Below, in pieces: positions 1 through 5,953 of a stretch of DNA of 7,527 nt. The first letter of the stretch is position 1; each line of letters opens with the position of its first letter. Source of the DNA: Enteractinococcus sp. (GTDB lineage: Bacteria > Actinomycetota > Actinomycetes > Actinomycetales > Micrococcaceae); contig JAJUIX010000058.1 of assembly GCA_029267455.1 (NCBI GenBank), positions 1 through 7,527 of the forward strand. Reading direction: 5' to 3'. Both the position numbers and the translations under genes were made by a program. Under the pieces are notes generated by a model. That model had not been told where the DNA came from and made no database searches. It saw nothing but the letters and a program-made list of their open reading frames with translations.

Positions 1-435
1 CTGGCCGCGTTCGCCCTTCGGCACGGTTCGACCTTGAACGTCTTTTGAAGAGATTGACGTAAGACAGCGACCTAGCGAAAAGATGGTCAGGACCACCAAG
101 AGACTGATACCGGCCACCAGGCCTTCGGCCAGGGCCGCGATCAATGCCATCGTTCCCACTGCTGCCGCCTGCACAAGGGCACCGGTTATAAAGACCCATT
201 TACGATATCGAACCCGCAAAACCCATGGGGTCAGGAACACCTGCGGAAGCATCGAACCTGACTCGCGGATGGGTACCAACAGGCCGGTGAGCGCTGGCGG
301 CACACCGAGGGTCGCGAACAGCCAGGGTAACACGGTGGACGCGTTGACCATCTGGTCGCCCGAGGACTGCAATGCCTGCGCCGAGACGATACGCAGCCCA
401 TTGGCGGCGATATGTTTCTGTGCCTCTGCAGGCAT
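1..435 (-). CDS. MFS transporter, N-terminal part (runs off left edge)
   Basis: An open minus-strand frame runs from an ATG at 435 to the window edge with no stop, giving 145 residues that begin MPAEAQKHIAANGLRIVSAQ. It is strongly hydrophobic, with likely membrane segments near residues 31-52, 62-76, 80-102 and 106-122. The stretch LTGLLVPIRESGSMLPQ followed by a basic loop (RVRYRKW) resembles the region from helix 1 to helix 3 of major facilitator superfamily permeases. The later SSKDVQGRTVPKGERG also fits a group of bacterial MFS permeases. The start is chosen for a GAGG Shine-Dalgarno 5 bases upstream (441-444). The frame stays open to an ATG at 465 and a GTG at 498, which lack a well-placed site. 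The gene lies downstream of, and co-oriented with, the TetR gene, the usual layout of an exporter and its repressor. The substrate cannot be read. The plus-strand frame over the same bases is arginine- and proline-rich and is its antisense shadow. Confidence 0.85.
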   Translation of the reverse strand, partial: MPAEAQKHIAANGLRIVSAQALQSSGDQMVNASTVLPWLFATLGVPPALTGLLVPIRESGSMLPQVFLTPWVLRVRYRKWVFITGALVQAAAVGTMALIAALAEGLVAGISLLVVLTIFSLGRCLTSISSKDVQGRTVPKGERGQ

Positions 436-587
436 TTCTTCCTCGCCTTGGCGATTGCGTCGCATCAGCGTTGAATAAAGTCTCTCCGTTTTGCTCACAT
501 AGAAAGGCTAATGGGCGAGGCCCTGATTCACCAGGAAGGATAGGCGACCCTGCCTAGCAGTGATGCCCGTGCCAGCGTCCCGTTGTT

Positions 588-612
588 CGGCTTCGTCTCG
601 AGACCGAAGCCG
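588..612 (-). other. hairpin just after the TetR stop codon
   Basis: Arms CGGCTTCG (588-595) and CGAAGCCG (605-612) are perfectly complementary, and the interior TCTCGAGA is itself self-complementary. The hairpin begins three bases past the TetR stop (616-618). No T tract follows on either strand, so it is not a typical intrinsic terminator. It may protect the transcript end, attenuate readthrough into the MFS gene, or bind a protein. The rest of 436-587 holds no gene, and I see no convincing promoter in it. Confidence 0.45.
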
Positions 613-615
613 CAG

Positions 616-1242
616 TCAGGGCCTGCTTGAGTTCTTCGAAGCCTCAGCGCGGTCTTTGCTGATTTGAGGCCAGATGAAATCTACGACTGCATCAGCCCAG
701 TTGTGGTCGAGTTTTCCTTCTCCGGCGCTGCGCAAGATCATGCCGCCATAAATCATTTCGACGACTAATGAATAGTCGATGTCGTCTCGTAGGACGCCGG
801 CTTCAACACCGCGGTTGAAATAGTCGACGGCGCTATGTACTTGTGGTGTGAAGAGCTGGTGCCGCACGCGTTGCATGAACTCGTCTTGGCTGGCTAACAG
901 CACACCGATGGCTTCAAGCCCCATGTGTTCTTCCAGGGTGTTCACGCCGCGCCGTAGCGTGGCAGCCAATCCTTCCGGCGTTGTGGGAGCTTCATCAGAT
1001 TCGTCGGGGGTAGATGAATAATGACGCGCGACCGCATCGAAGAGTTCTTCTCGAGTCTGGTATCGACGATAGAGGGTTGTTTTGGCCACGCCGGACTCTT
1101 CACACACGGCACTGAAGGTCACGCTATGTGGGCCCCTTCTTAAGGCGATGTCCAGGACAGCCTTCGCGATTTTTTCATCCGTGATCCTGCGACGACGTTC
1201 GTTGCGGGTTTCGGTGGGCTTGATTACATCTGCTTGACTCAT
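616..1242 (-). CDS. TetR/AcrR-family transcriptional regulator
   Basis: This 208-residue protein has the size and layout of a TetR repressor. A basic N-terminus (RNERRRR, 13-19) leads into the DNA-binding domain, about residues 18-65. The helix-turn-helix is near 41-62 and contains the family signature SGVAKTTLYRRYQTREELFDAV. The C-terminal part (about 85-200) is helical and resembles the ligand-binding and dimerisation domain of TetR proteins, with LEAIGVLLASQDEF and GVEAGVLRDDIDYSLVVEMIYGG. The start at 1242 has no clear Shine-Dalgarno, but a promoter with an embedded palindrome lies directly upstream. The MFS gene follows in the same direction 180 bases after the stop, so an efflux pump is the simplest target; autoregulation is also likely. 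It sits next to the SPW genes, but its promoter lacks their shared motif, so control of those genes is only a possibility. The ligand is unknown. Confidence 0.93.
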   Translation of the reverse strand: MSQADVIKPTETRNERRRRITDEKIAKAVLDIALRRGPHSVTFSAVCEESGVAKTTLYRRYQTREELFDAVARHYSSTPDESDEAPTTPEGLAATLRRGVNTLEEHMGLEAIGVLLASQDEFMQRVRHQLFTPQVHSAVDYFNRGVEAGVLRDDIDYSLVVEMIYGGMILRSAGEGKLDHNWADAVVDFIWPQISKDRAEASKNSSRP

Positions 1243-1269
1243 AAATGATATTTCTGTTGGATTCGTTTC

Positions 1270-1297
1270 ATTTTATCTCTGATAAGTATGTATGCAA
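1270..1297 (-). promoter_or_regulatory. promoter of the TetR gene with embedded palindrome
   Basis: On the minus strand a -35-like TTGCAT (1297-1292) and a -10-like TAAAAT (1275-1270) are separated by 16 bases. Transcription would start near 1263, about 20 bases before the TetR start codon. A perfect 13-bp palindrome, TTATCTCTGATAA (1273-1285), overlaps the -10 and the spacer, a common site for an autoregulatory TetR operator. The -35 directly abuts the T tract of the terminator of the preceding SPW gene. The elements are seen directly; promoter activity and TetR binding are inferred. Confidence 0.55.
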
Positions 1298-1332
1298 TAA
1301 AAGACGGTACCCCTGTTCGGGGGTACCGTCTT
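1297..1332 (-). terminator. intrinsic terminator of SPW gene 1
   Basis: A perfect stem pairs AAGACGGTACCCC (1301-1313) with GGGGTACCGTCTT (1320-1332) around a 6-base loop. Read on the minus strand it is followed by TTTTATT. It lies about 35 bases past the stop codon of the SPW gene at 1366-1809. The GGTACC core recurs in the terminators of the other two SPW genes. Confidence 0.88.
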
Positions 1333-1365
1333 GCTTTAGGGATTACGCTCCTATGCGATTCAGGC

Positions 1366-1809
1366 CTAGCCACGTGCAGGTGCGTCGGTTGTGCGGCCCT
1401 CTGGATTGTTCATCATCATTCCAGCTGCAGCGAAGACTACCAAGGCAATACCGATAATCCATGCCGTCCATGCTGCACCGGCGGCTGCCGCAAATCCACC
1501 AAGCCATGGTGCTAAGAAGACTACGACGCCGATAACAATCTGGGTCCATTCAGCGGCTCTTGTTGAGACGGTACCTGCCGCCCACAGGCCTGCTGCAATG
1601 GCCAAAATACCCAGGGTAACGAACCAACCGGCTGGAGCACCTGCTGTCCACAAGGGGGCTAAGGCCAGATAGGCACCTAGTGCGACGTTCACCCAGTCTT
1701 GCCAAGGGGTCCAGGGTCGCATTGTCCCACCTGTAGTGGGCGAGTCAGCCCGCATAGCTCCTGGCGACTCTGTTCGTGTAACTCTCACATCATTCTTATG
1801 TGTACTCAA
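1366..1809 (-). CDS. SPW-repeat membrane protein, copy 1
   Basis: The product has 147 residues: a polar N-terminus of about 35 residues, then four predicted membrane helices (about 40-57, 61-79, 89-106 and 112-131) and a short polar tail. The helices form two tandem units, one starting WQDWVNVALGAYLALAPLW and one starting EWTQIVIGVVVFLAPWL. Each has the A/S-P-x-W type motif in its first helix, which is characteristic of SPW-repeat integral membrane proteins. The molecular function of that family is not established. The start is TTG at 1809, chosen for a GAGG site 7 bases upstream (1817-1820); the nearest upstream ATG is out of frame and soon meets a stop. Over the 48 residues from WQDW, 37 match copy 2 with no gaps. 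The N-terminus is about 10 residues shorter than in the other copies. It has its own promoter (1884-1915) and terminator, so it is probably monocistronic. Confidence 0.88.
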   Translation of the reverse strand: MSTHKNDVRVTRTESPGAMRADSPTTGGTMRPWTPWQDWVNVALGAYLALAPLWTAGAPAGWFVTLGILAIAAGLWAAGTVSTRAAEWTQIVIGVVVFLAPWLGGFAAAAGAAWTAWIIGIALVVFAAAGMMMNNPEGRTTDAPARG

Positions 1810-1883
1810 TCTCGTACCTCATTTCTTTTTCTTACGTTTTGAAGCTTGTGTTCTTCGTGCCTCTCTGGGCTACCGATACTTTA

Positions 1884-1926
1884 AGTGTAGCGCAACTTAT
1901 AGAGTAGCGCAACTTCATGCGTAGCG
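1884..1926 (-). promoter_or_regulatory. promoter/operator of SPW copy 1, 17-bp-phased repeats
   Basis: On the minus strand TTGCGC (1912-1907) and TACACT (1889-1884) are 17 bases apart, a good -35/-10 pair that would start transcription about 65-70 bases before the TTG codon. The region is built of direct repeats. In plus-strand notation GTAGCGCAACTT occurs at 1887-1898 and 1904-1915, and a third GTAGCG at 1921-1926, each offset by exactly 17 bases. Repeats covering both promoter elements suggest binding of a regulator to several adjacent sites, though part of the phasing simply reflects -35/-10 spacing. The regulator is unknown. Confidence 0.6.
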
Positions 1927-2144
1927 TAGAAGCGGCTGAGGGCTGTGTAGACGCGTTTCGCTGCGAGTTCGAGTGGTTCCAATCTTCTGATGATTCGCTT
2001 CATGACCTGGAGTCTGCGATGTTGTGATTGAGTGCACTGCAATAACGTCGGCGAAAAGGGGTGGCGCATCTCAGGAGTGTGGGCAGGTTTCTGTGTGGCC
2101 CGAGGATGGGCGCAAAGCAGCGGCCCAGTCGACGTGGCTGGCAG
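1927..2144. other. intergenic stretch between SPW copy 2 terminator and SPW copy 1 promoter
   Basis: I find no supported gene here. A minus-strand frame of 97 codons covers 1881-2174, but it begins inside the terminator stem of SPW copy 2 and ends inside the promoter of copy 1. It shows no recognisable domain and no good ribosome site, so I do not call it. The stretch may be decayed sequence from the duplication that formed the cluster. Confidence 0.5.
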
Positions 2145-2145
2145 T

Positions 2146-2179
2146 AAAAAAGCGGTACCCCGTGAATGGGGCACCGCTT
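2146..2179 (-). terminator. intrinsic terminator of SPW gene 2
   Basis: Arms AAGCGGTACCCC (2150-2161) and GGGGCACCGCTT (2168-2179) form a 12-bp stem with a single non-Watson-Crick position. On the minus strand that position is a G-U pair and the stem is followed by a run of T residues. On the plus strand it would be an A-C mismatch, so the hairpin works best in the minus direction. It lies about 30 bases past the stop of SPW copy 2. Confidence 0.88.
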
Positions 2180-2210
2180 ATCATGTATGTCAGATTGCGC
2201 TGAAGAAAAC

Positions 2211-2690
2211 TCAGGCTTGTGCATTATCGTACGGATTTGTGTGAGACCTGCCGGAGCGGTTCTGATACATCGCGGTTGCGGCGAAGACAAGCAGCGCCAG
2301 ACCGATAATCCAGGCGGTCCAGGTAGCTGACAGTGCAGCTCCGTAGCGACCAAATAGTGGCGACAGTATCGTCACCACGCCAACGATCATTTGTGACCAT
2401 TCAGCCACACTCGAGGAAGCGGTACTGCCTGCCCAAAGGCCGACAGCGATGGCCAAAATGCCCAACGTGACGAACCAGCCGATAGGCGCGTCTGCGATCC
2501 ACCGTGGCGCCAGGACCAAGTAGGCACCTAATCCAACGTTGACCCAGTCTTGCCATGCTGTCCAGGGGCGTCTTTTGCCGACGAGGGCTTGAGGGACCAG
2601 CGGGTCTTTACTTGGTGTATCCGAGTCTGTTCTGTCGATGGTATAGGTGGTCTTTTCTCTGCCTCGTATGTCGGTGGGACTTGATGTCAT
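2211..2690 (-). CDS. SPW-repeat membrane protein, copy 2
   Basis: A 159-residue protein with a polar N-terminus of about 45 residues and four predicted helices (about 50-67, 71-89, 99-116 and 122-141). The tail is basic and polar (NRSGRSHTNP). The two tandem units read WQDWVNVGLGAYLVLAPRW and EWSQMIVGVVTILSPLF; the second keeps the Ser-Pro of the SPW motif but has Leu-Phe in place of Trp. The start at 2690 is ATG with a strong GGGAGG site 8 bases upstream (2699-2704). The protein aligns without gaps over its full length with copy 3; 33 of the 48 residues from WQDW are identical. It lies in the cytoplasmic membrane by prediction; its function is unknown. A promoter (2758-2787) and a terminator flank it, so it is expected to be transcribed alone. 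Confidence 0.9.
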   Translation of the reverse strand: MTSSPTDIRGREKTTYTIDRTDSDTPSKDPLVPQALVGKRRPWTAWQDWVNVGLGAYLVLAPRWIADAPIGWFVTLGILAIAVGLWAGSTASSSVAEWSQMIVGVVTILSPLFGRYGAALSATWTAWIIGLALLVFAATAMYQNRSGRSHTNPYDNAQA

Positions 2691-2746
2691 TGTTCTTGCC
2701 TCCCAAATTTCACTGAAGTCCAGCGCCGTCGGCTCGCTGCCAATCA

Positions 2747-2787
2747 GCGCTACCTTAAGTGTAGCGCTACACTTTAAGTGTCGCTAA
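2747..2787 (-). promoter_or_regulatory. promoter/operator of SPW copy 2, perfect 18-bp palindrome
   Basis: On the minus strand a -10 TACACT (2763-2758) lies 18 bases after a weak -35, TTAGCG (2787-2782). AAGTGTAGCGCTACACTT at 2757-2774 is a perfect 18-bp palindrome that covers the -10 element, as expected for a dimeric repressor site. In plus-strand notation AGCGCTAC recurs at 2746-2753 and 2763-2770, and a degenerate TCGCTA at 2781-2786, keeping the 17-base phasing seen upstream of copy 1. A 7-bp hairpin (arms at 2796-2802 and 2809-2815) lies just upstream. Confidence 0.65.
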
Positions 2788-2977
2788 GGAATCAGCGAAG
2801 AGGGCACACTCTTCGGTATCAGCTGAAAGAGGCATGGTTTTTATAAAGGGTGACGACTGTAGAAGTTCAAGCGTGCTTTTCCAAGAGATCACTCGGCTGG
2901 AGGATAAGCAGCAGGCTGCCTTGGTGTAGCCGGCAGAAGGTTTGGCAATACAGTGCAGAGCAGTTCATTTCGGCACG

Positions 2978-3011
2978 AAAAAGCGGTACCCATTTCAGTT
3001 GGGTACCGCTT
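2978..3011 (-). terminator. intrinsic terminator of SPW gene 3
   Basis: Arms AAGCGGTACCCA (2981-2992) and TGGGTACCGCTT (3000-3011) form a perfect 12-bp stem with a 7-base loop. On the minus strand it runs into TTTTT. It begins about 30 bases after the stop of SPW copy 3 and shares the sequence AAAAAGCGGTACCC with the terminator of copy 2. Confidence 0.9.
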
Positions 3012-3043
3012 GCCTCTTCGGAGAGTATCAGGGGATTGAGTAC

Positions 3044-3523
3044 TTATGTGCGCTGATATTCGTGCGGATTCGTGGTTGATCTGCCCGAGCGATTCCGGTA
3101 CGCAGCAACTGCAGCTAGGACAATCAGCCCTGCCCCAACCATCCAGGCAGTCAATGTAGCGGTACGTCCTTCCCCGTATCCGCGAAAGAGACCCGAGAGG
3201 ATGATTATGGCACCGAGCAACATTTGCACAAATTCAGCCAACGTGGACGATGCTGTGCTCCCGGCCCACACTGCTACAGCAATTGCCAAGATGCCTAGCG
3301 TCGTGAACAGAGCGAAGGATGCATTTGGAATCCATAGTGGCGATAAGGCTAGGTAGGCACCGAGTGCAACGCTGAGCCAATCCTGCCACGCTGCCCAGCG
3401 CCGTCTGTTTCCGACAGTTGCTTCATGGACTAACGGTTTTTTGAGCGCACCAGGGGAATCCGTTTTCGTCACCGTGAAGGTGGTTTTCACTTTTGCGGGT
3501 GGGTTAGCAGATTTCTTCGCCAT
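3044..3523 (-). CDS. SPW-repeat membrane protein, copy 3
   Basis: A 159-residue protein, MAKKSANPPAKVKTTFTVTK onward, with four predicted helices (about 50-67, 71-89, 99-116 and 122-142). It has the clearest family motif of the three: WQDWLSVALGAYLALSPLW carries Ser-Pro-Leu-Trp, while the second unit has degenerated to LSGLF. A longer frame opens at a TTG at 3538, but that codon overlaps the ribosome site GGAGG (3532-3536), which sits 8 bases before the ATG at 3523. Starting at the ATG makes the protein the same length as copy 2 with a gapless alignment, so I prefer it. It is the first SPW unit after the tRNA-Lys terminator and has its own -10 element and terminator. Function unknown. Confidence 0.9.
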   Translation of the reverse strand: MAKKSANPPAKVKTTFTVTKTDSPGALKKPLVHEATVGNRRRWAAWQDWLSVALGAYLALSPLWIPNASFALFTTLGILAIAVAVWAGSTASSTLAEFVQMLLGAIIILSGLFRGYGEGRTATLTAWMVGAGLIVLAAVAAYRNRSGRSTTNPHEYQRT

Positions 3524-3581
3524 CGTCGTCGCCTCCAAAATCTACCTGGGATATGTTTTGCGGCCGGCTTTTCAACCAATG

Positions 3582-3605
3582 GCGCTATTTCTATTGTAGT
3601 GCTAG
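3582..3605 (-). promoter_or_regulatory. probable promoter of SPW copy 3
   Basis: A near-consensus -10, TACAAT (3598-3593), is preceded by TAGCAC, matching the TAGCGC-TACACT arrangement upstream of copy 2. In plus-strand notation GCGCTAT (3582-3588) and GTGCTAG (3599-3605) are again 17 bases apart. I see no good -35. The repeats are more degenerate than in the other two promoters. The rest of 3606-3792 contains nothing I can support. Confidence 0.5.
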
Positions 3606-3792
3606 CCCTTCAGCCTCTCCATGGGAAATAGGCAAGGTTTTATTCGTCGTTGGAAAACGCGGAGCATGGCGTGGAGGGGCGCGATCTTGGTCGGCCTGAA
3701 AGGAAAGAGCTCGTCTCTGAAGCTGTAGAGCAATTCATGTTTCGACGCACGCGTAGGGTCACGACCTACTGAGATAAGAACATCACACAGAG

Positions 3793-3824
3793 AAAAAGCC
3801 TCACCCTAAAGGTTAGGACGAGGC
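3793..3824 (-). terminator. intrinsic terminator of tRNA-Lys
   Basis: Outer arms GCCTC (3798-3802) and GAGGC (3820-3824) and inner arms CCTAA (3805-3809) and TTAGG (3813-3817) form a hairpin with a symmetric AC/AC internal loop and a 3-base tip. On the minus strand it ends in TTTTT (3797-3793). It starts three bases after the encoded CCA end of the tRNA. Confidence 0.9.
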
Positions 3825-3827
3825 ATG

Positions 3828-3902
3828 TGGTGCTCCCCCCGGGACTCGAACCCGGAACCTACTGATTAAGAGTCAGGTGCTCTACCATTGAGCTAGAGGA
3901 GC
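3828..3902 (-). tRNA. tRNA-Lys (anticodon CUU), CCA encoded
   Basis: The minus strand folds into a full cloverleaf. The acceptor GCTCCTC pairs with GGGGAGC with one G-U pair, the D stem is GCTC/GAGC, and the anticodon stem encloses the loop CTCTTAA. The T arm is CCGGG-TTCGAGT-CCCGG. The discriminator is A (3831) and the 3' CCA is encoded (3830-3828). The anticodon CTT lies at 3870-3868 and reads AAG lysine codons. Its own promoter and terminator make it a single-gene transcription unit. I see no repeat of the tRNA 3' end elsewhere in the window, so nothing indicates use as an integration site here. Confidence 0.97.
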
Positions 3903-3928
3903 CCATTGCGTCTGGGCAACGAAGAAAG

Positions 3929-3957
3929 ACTTTATCAAAAAATCACCGCTAGGTAAA
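3929..3957 (-). promoter_or_regulatory. probable promoter of tRNA-Lys
   Basis: On the minus strand TTTACC (3957-3952) and TAAAGT (3934-3929) are 17 bases apart, putting the transcription start about 20 bases before the tRNA 5' end. The same bases carry a plausible plus-strand promoter for ilvD. Confidence 0.5.
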
Positions 3958-3959
3958 AT
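3931..3959 (+). promoter_or_regulatory. possible promoter of ilvD
   Basis: On the plus strand TTTATC (3931-3936) and TAAAAT (3954-3959) are 17 bases apart. The -10 is a 5/6 match to consensus and the -35 is weak. A start near 3966 would give a leader of about 125 bases before ilvD. I see no leader peptide or terminator hairpin in that leader. Confidence 0.4.
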
Positions 3960-4090
3960 TCAAAGTCAGCTTCGTGCCACCCAGCATACCCGAGGCCTTG
4001 TCTCCATTTGTGCTCGCTTCAAATAGCCTGCCCCAGACACGATCGGTCACGTGAAGTTTTGTAGGACACGACATCAGTAGGATTTGACCC

Positions 4091-5812
4091 ATGACGTCTA
4101 AGAACCCCGAAATTGATATGAAGCCGCGCTCGCGCGATGTAACCGATGGATATGAACGTGCTCCGGCCCGCGGCATGCTACGTGCAGTGGGCATGGGGGA
4201 TAACGACTGGGATAAGCCACAAATTGGTATTGCCTCGTCATGGAATGAAATCACCCCGTGCAACCTCTCGCTAGATCGTCTCGCTGAAGCAGCCAAAACC
4301 GGTGTGCACGCAGGTGGGGGATACCCACTGGAGTTCGGGACCATTTCTGTATCCGACGGTATTTCGATGGGTCACGACGGCATGCACTTCTCACTGGTAT
4401 CCCGTGAGGTCATCGCCGACTCGGTTGAGACTGTGATGATGGCCGAGCGCCTGGATGGCTCCGTGCTGTTAGCCGGCTGTGACAAGTCCCTGCCCGGTAT
4501 GCTCATGGCCGCTGCCCGTCTCGACTTGGCGTCAGTATTCGTCTATGCCGGCTCGATCATGCCCGGTTATGCCACTCTCTCCGACGGCGTCGAACGCCAA
4601 GTCACCCTCATTGACGCGTTTGAAGCGGTGGGTGCTTGCGCTCGCGGCACGATGTCATTAGAAGATTTAGACACCATTGAACGCGCGATCTGCCCGGGTG
4701 AGGGTGCCTGCGGCGGGATGTACACCGCCAACTCCATGGCATCTGTGGCCGAAGCACTCGGTATGTCCATGCCAGGAGCTGCAGCCCCACCATCGGCAGA
4801 CCGTCGTCGTGACTATGATGCACGCCGAGCCGGTGAAGCGGTCGTCAATATGTTGGCCCAGGGCATCACCGCCCGCGACATTTTGACGAAAGAAGCTTTC
4901 GAAAACGCCATTGCCGTGATGATGGCCTTCGGTGGTTCGTCCAACTCTGTGCTGCACCTGCTGGCAATTGCCTATGAGGCCGGCGTGGAGCTGAGCCTGC
5001 ACGATTTCAACCGCATCGGGGATAAGGTCCCACACATTGCGGATATGAAACCATTCGGCCAATACGTCATGACCGATCTTGACCGCATCGGCGGAGTGCC
5101 AGTTGTCATGCAGGCACTGCTCGATGAAGGGTTGTTGCACGGCGATGCGCTGACCGTGACCGGCAAGACCGTTGCCGAAAACCTCGAAGAACTCCAGCCA
5201 AAGAAACTCGACGGCTCAGTATTGCGTCCCATGGATGAGCCCATCCACGCCACCGGCGGGCTGACCATTCTGCACGGTTCGATGGCTCCAGAAGGTGCGG
5301 TGGTAAAATCGGCCGGCTTCGATGCGGAAGTCTTTGAGGGCACCGCACGCGTCTTTGAACGTGAACAGCAGGCCATGGATGCCTTGGAAGCTAATGAGCT
5401 CAAGAAAGGCGACGTCGTCGTCATTCGGTATGAAGGTCCCAAGGGTGGTCCAGGTATGCGTGAAATGCTGGCCATCACCGGCGCCATTAAAGGTGCCGGG
5501 CTGGGCTCAGACGTGTTGTTGATCACCGACGGGCGTTTCTCGGGCGGTACCACCGGTCTGTGTATCGGCCACATTGCTCCGGAAGCCGCAGTCGGTGGCC
5601 CCATCGGTCTGGTTGAAGACGGCGATATCATCCGCGTTGATATTGCAAACCGCAGCATCGACTTGGACGTCTCCGAAGAGGAATTGGCACGGCGTAAAGC
5701 AAACTGGCAGCCTATTCCACCAAAATTCACCAGCGGGGTGCTTGGAAAATACGCTCAGCTTGTGCAGTCCGCTGCTGAGGGCGCACACTGTAACGTAGAA
5801 GTAGAACTCTAA
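4091..5812 (+). CDS. ilvD: dihydroxy-acid dehydratase
   Basis: A complete 573-residue IlvD, the normal length of this Fe-S enzyme. It dehydrates 2,3-dihydroxyisovalerate and 2,3-dihydroxy-3-methylvalerate to the 2-keto acids, the shared third step of valine and isoleucine synthesis, in the cytoplasm. Visible signatures are [10 protein letters not shown] with cluster cysteine C57, [12 protein letters not shown] (D89 and D96 region) for the metal site, and [15 protein letters not shown] with C130 and the expected carbamylated lysine K132. [16 protein letters not shown] supplies the third cluster cysteine C207. The C-terminal domain has [23 protein letters not shown] with the expected catalytic serine at S484. 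All key residues are present. The start is chosen for an AGGA site 8 bases upstream (4079-4082). No terminator separates it from the ilvB leader, so some transcripts may read into ilvB. Confidence 0.98.
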   Translation: MTSKNPEIDMKPRSRDVTDGYERAPARGMLRAVGMGDNDWDKPQIGIASSWNEITPCNLSLDRLAEAAKTGVHAGGGYPLEFGTISVSDGISMGHDGMHFSLVSREVIADSVETVMMAERLDGSVLLAGCDKSLPGMLMAAARLDLASVFVYAGSIMPGYATLSDGVERQVTLIDAFEAVGACARGTMSLEDLDTIERAICPGEGACGGMYTANSMASVAEALGMSMPGAAAPPSADRRRDYDARRAGEAVVNMLAQGITARDILTKEAFENAIAVMMAFGGSSNSVLHLLAIAYEAGVELSLHDFNRIGDKVPHIADMKPFGQYVMTDLDRIGGVPVVMQALLDEGLLHGDALTVTGKTVAENLEELQPKKLDGSVLRPMDEPIHATGGLTILHGSMAPEGAVVKSAGFDAEVFEGTARVFEREQQAMDALEANELKKGDVVVIRYEGPKGGPGMREMLAITGAIKGAGLGSDVLLITDGRFSGGTTGLCIGHIAPEAAVGGPIGLVEDGDIIRVDIANRSIDLDVSEEELARRKANWQPIPPKFTSGVLGKYAQLVQSAAEGAHCNVEVEL

Positions 5813-5839
5813 GCGGACAACCTGCTCGGGTGTTCTGAT

Positions 5840-5868
5840 TTGACAAATTAGGACGCAACGGCCATTAT
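5840..5868 (+). promoter_or_regulatory. promoter of the ilvB leader
   Basis: A perfect -35 TTGACA (5840-5845) is followed after 17 bases by CATTAT (5863-5868), a 4/6 match to the -10 consensus. Seven bases past the -10 is the A of the leader-peptide ATG (5875), so the transcript is probably leaderless, a common arrangement in actinobacteria. Confidence 0.72.
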
Positions 5869-5874
5869 TAGGGC

Positions 5875-5904
5875 ATGTCGAAGACCCTAGTAGTCGTTAT
5901 TTAG
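5875..5904 (+). CDS. ilvB attenuator leader peptide
   Basis: A nine-residue reading frame encodes MSKTLVVVI and ends in TAG (5902-5904). Five consecutive regulatory codons (CTA GTA GTC GTT ATT: Leu-Val-Val-Val-Ile) cover all three end products of the branched-chain pathway. It begins at the predicted transcription start, so a ribosome would load directly on the ATG without a Shine-Dalgarno. A long inverted repeat begins at the base after the stop codon and an intrinsic terminator follows. This is the classic layout of translation-coupled attenuation, which is established for the ilvBNC operon of Corynebacterium glutamicum. The peptide itself is not expected to have a function; its translation speed is the signal. 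Confidence 0.82.
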   Translation: MSKTLVVVI

Positions 5905-5953
5905 CAGCGCATGGACTGAATATTTCAGGTGGCACATCGCCTACCATGCGCTG
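5905..5953 (+). promoter_or_regulatory. attenuator folding region (alternative stems)
   Basis: CAGCGCATGG (5905-5914) and CCATGCGCTG (5944-5953) are a perfect 10-bp inverted repeat. It encloses a small hairpin, CTGAA/TTCAG (5916-5920 with 5924-5928). The alternative fold pairs GGTGGC (5928-5933) with GCC-T-ACC (5939-5945) and stacks TTCA (5924-5927) on TGAA (5952-5955). That fold takes the first two A residues of the terminator stem. I infer that a ribosome stalled on the Val/Ile codons masks 5905-5914 and favours the second fold, weakening the terminator. The pairings are visible; their energies were not computed. Confidence 0.6.

Noticed and set aside
83..478. Plus-strand frame of 131 codons at the left end
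   Set aside because: Its composition (Arg, Pro, Thr and Ser rich) is typical of an antisense shadow, and the minus strand of the same bases encodes a convincing MFS transporter with a ribosome site.
1881..2174. Minus-strand frame of 97 codons between SPW copies 1 and 2
   Set aside because: It begins within the SPW copy 2 terminator stem and ends in the SPW copy 1 promoter, with no recognisable domain or ribosome site.
2032..2244. Plus-strand frame of 70 codons
   Set aside because: It crosses the terminator hairpin and runs into the 3' end of SPW copy 2 in antisense; no ribosome site or family resemblance.
1297..3011. The three GGTACC hairpins as a CRISPR or dispersed REP array
   Set aside because: Spacing is about 830-850 bp with genes between, each hairpin follows a stop codon and ends in a T tract, so they are terminators.
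2850..3056. Plus-strand frame of 68 codons
   Set aside because: It passes through the SPW copy 3 terminator and into the antisense 3' end of that gene; no protein features.
3828..3902. tRNA-Lys as an integration site for a mobile island containing the SPW cluster
   Set aside because: No integrase, no transposase and no direct repeat of the tRNA 3' end is visible in the window.
3949..4344. Minus-strand frame of 131 codons overlapping the ilvD start
   Set aside because: Most of it is antisense to the conserved N-terminus of IlvD and the rest covers the promoter region.
4972..5730. Long minus-strand frame of 252 codons inside ilvD
   Set aside because: It lies wholly antisense to conserved IlvD sequence and has the Ser/Pro/Met-rich composition of a shadow frame.
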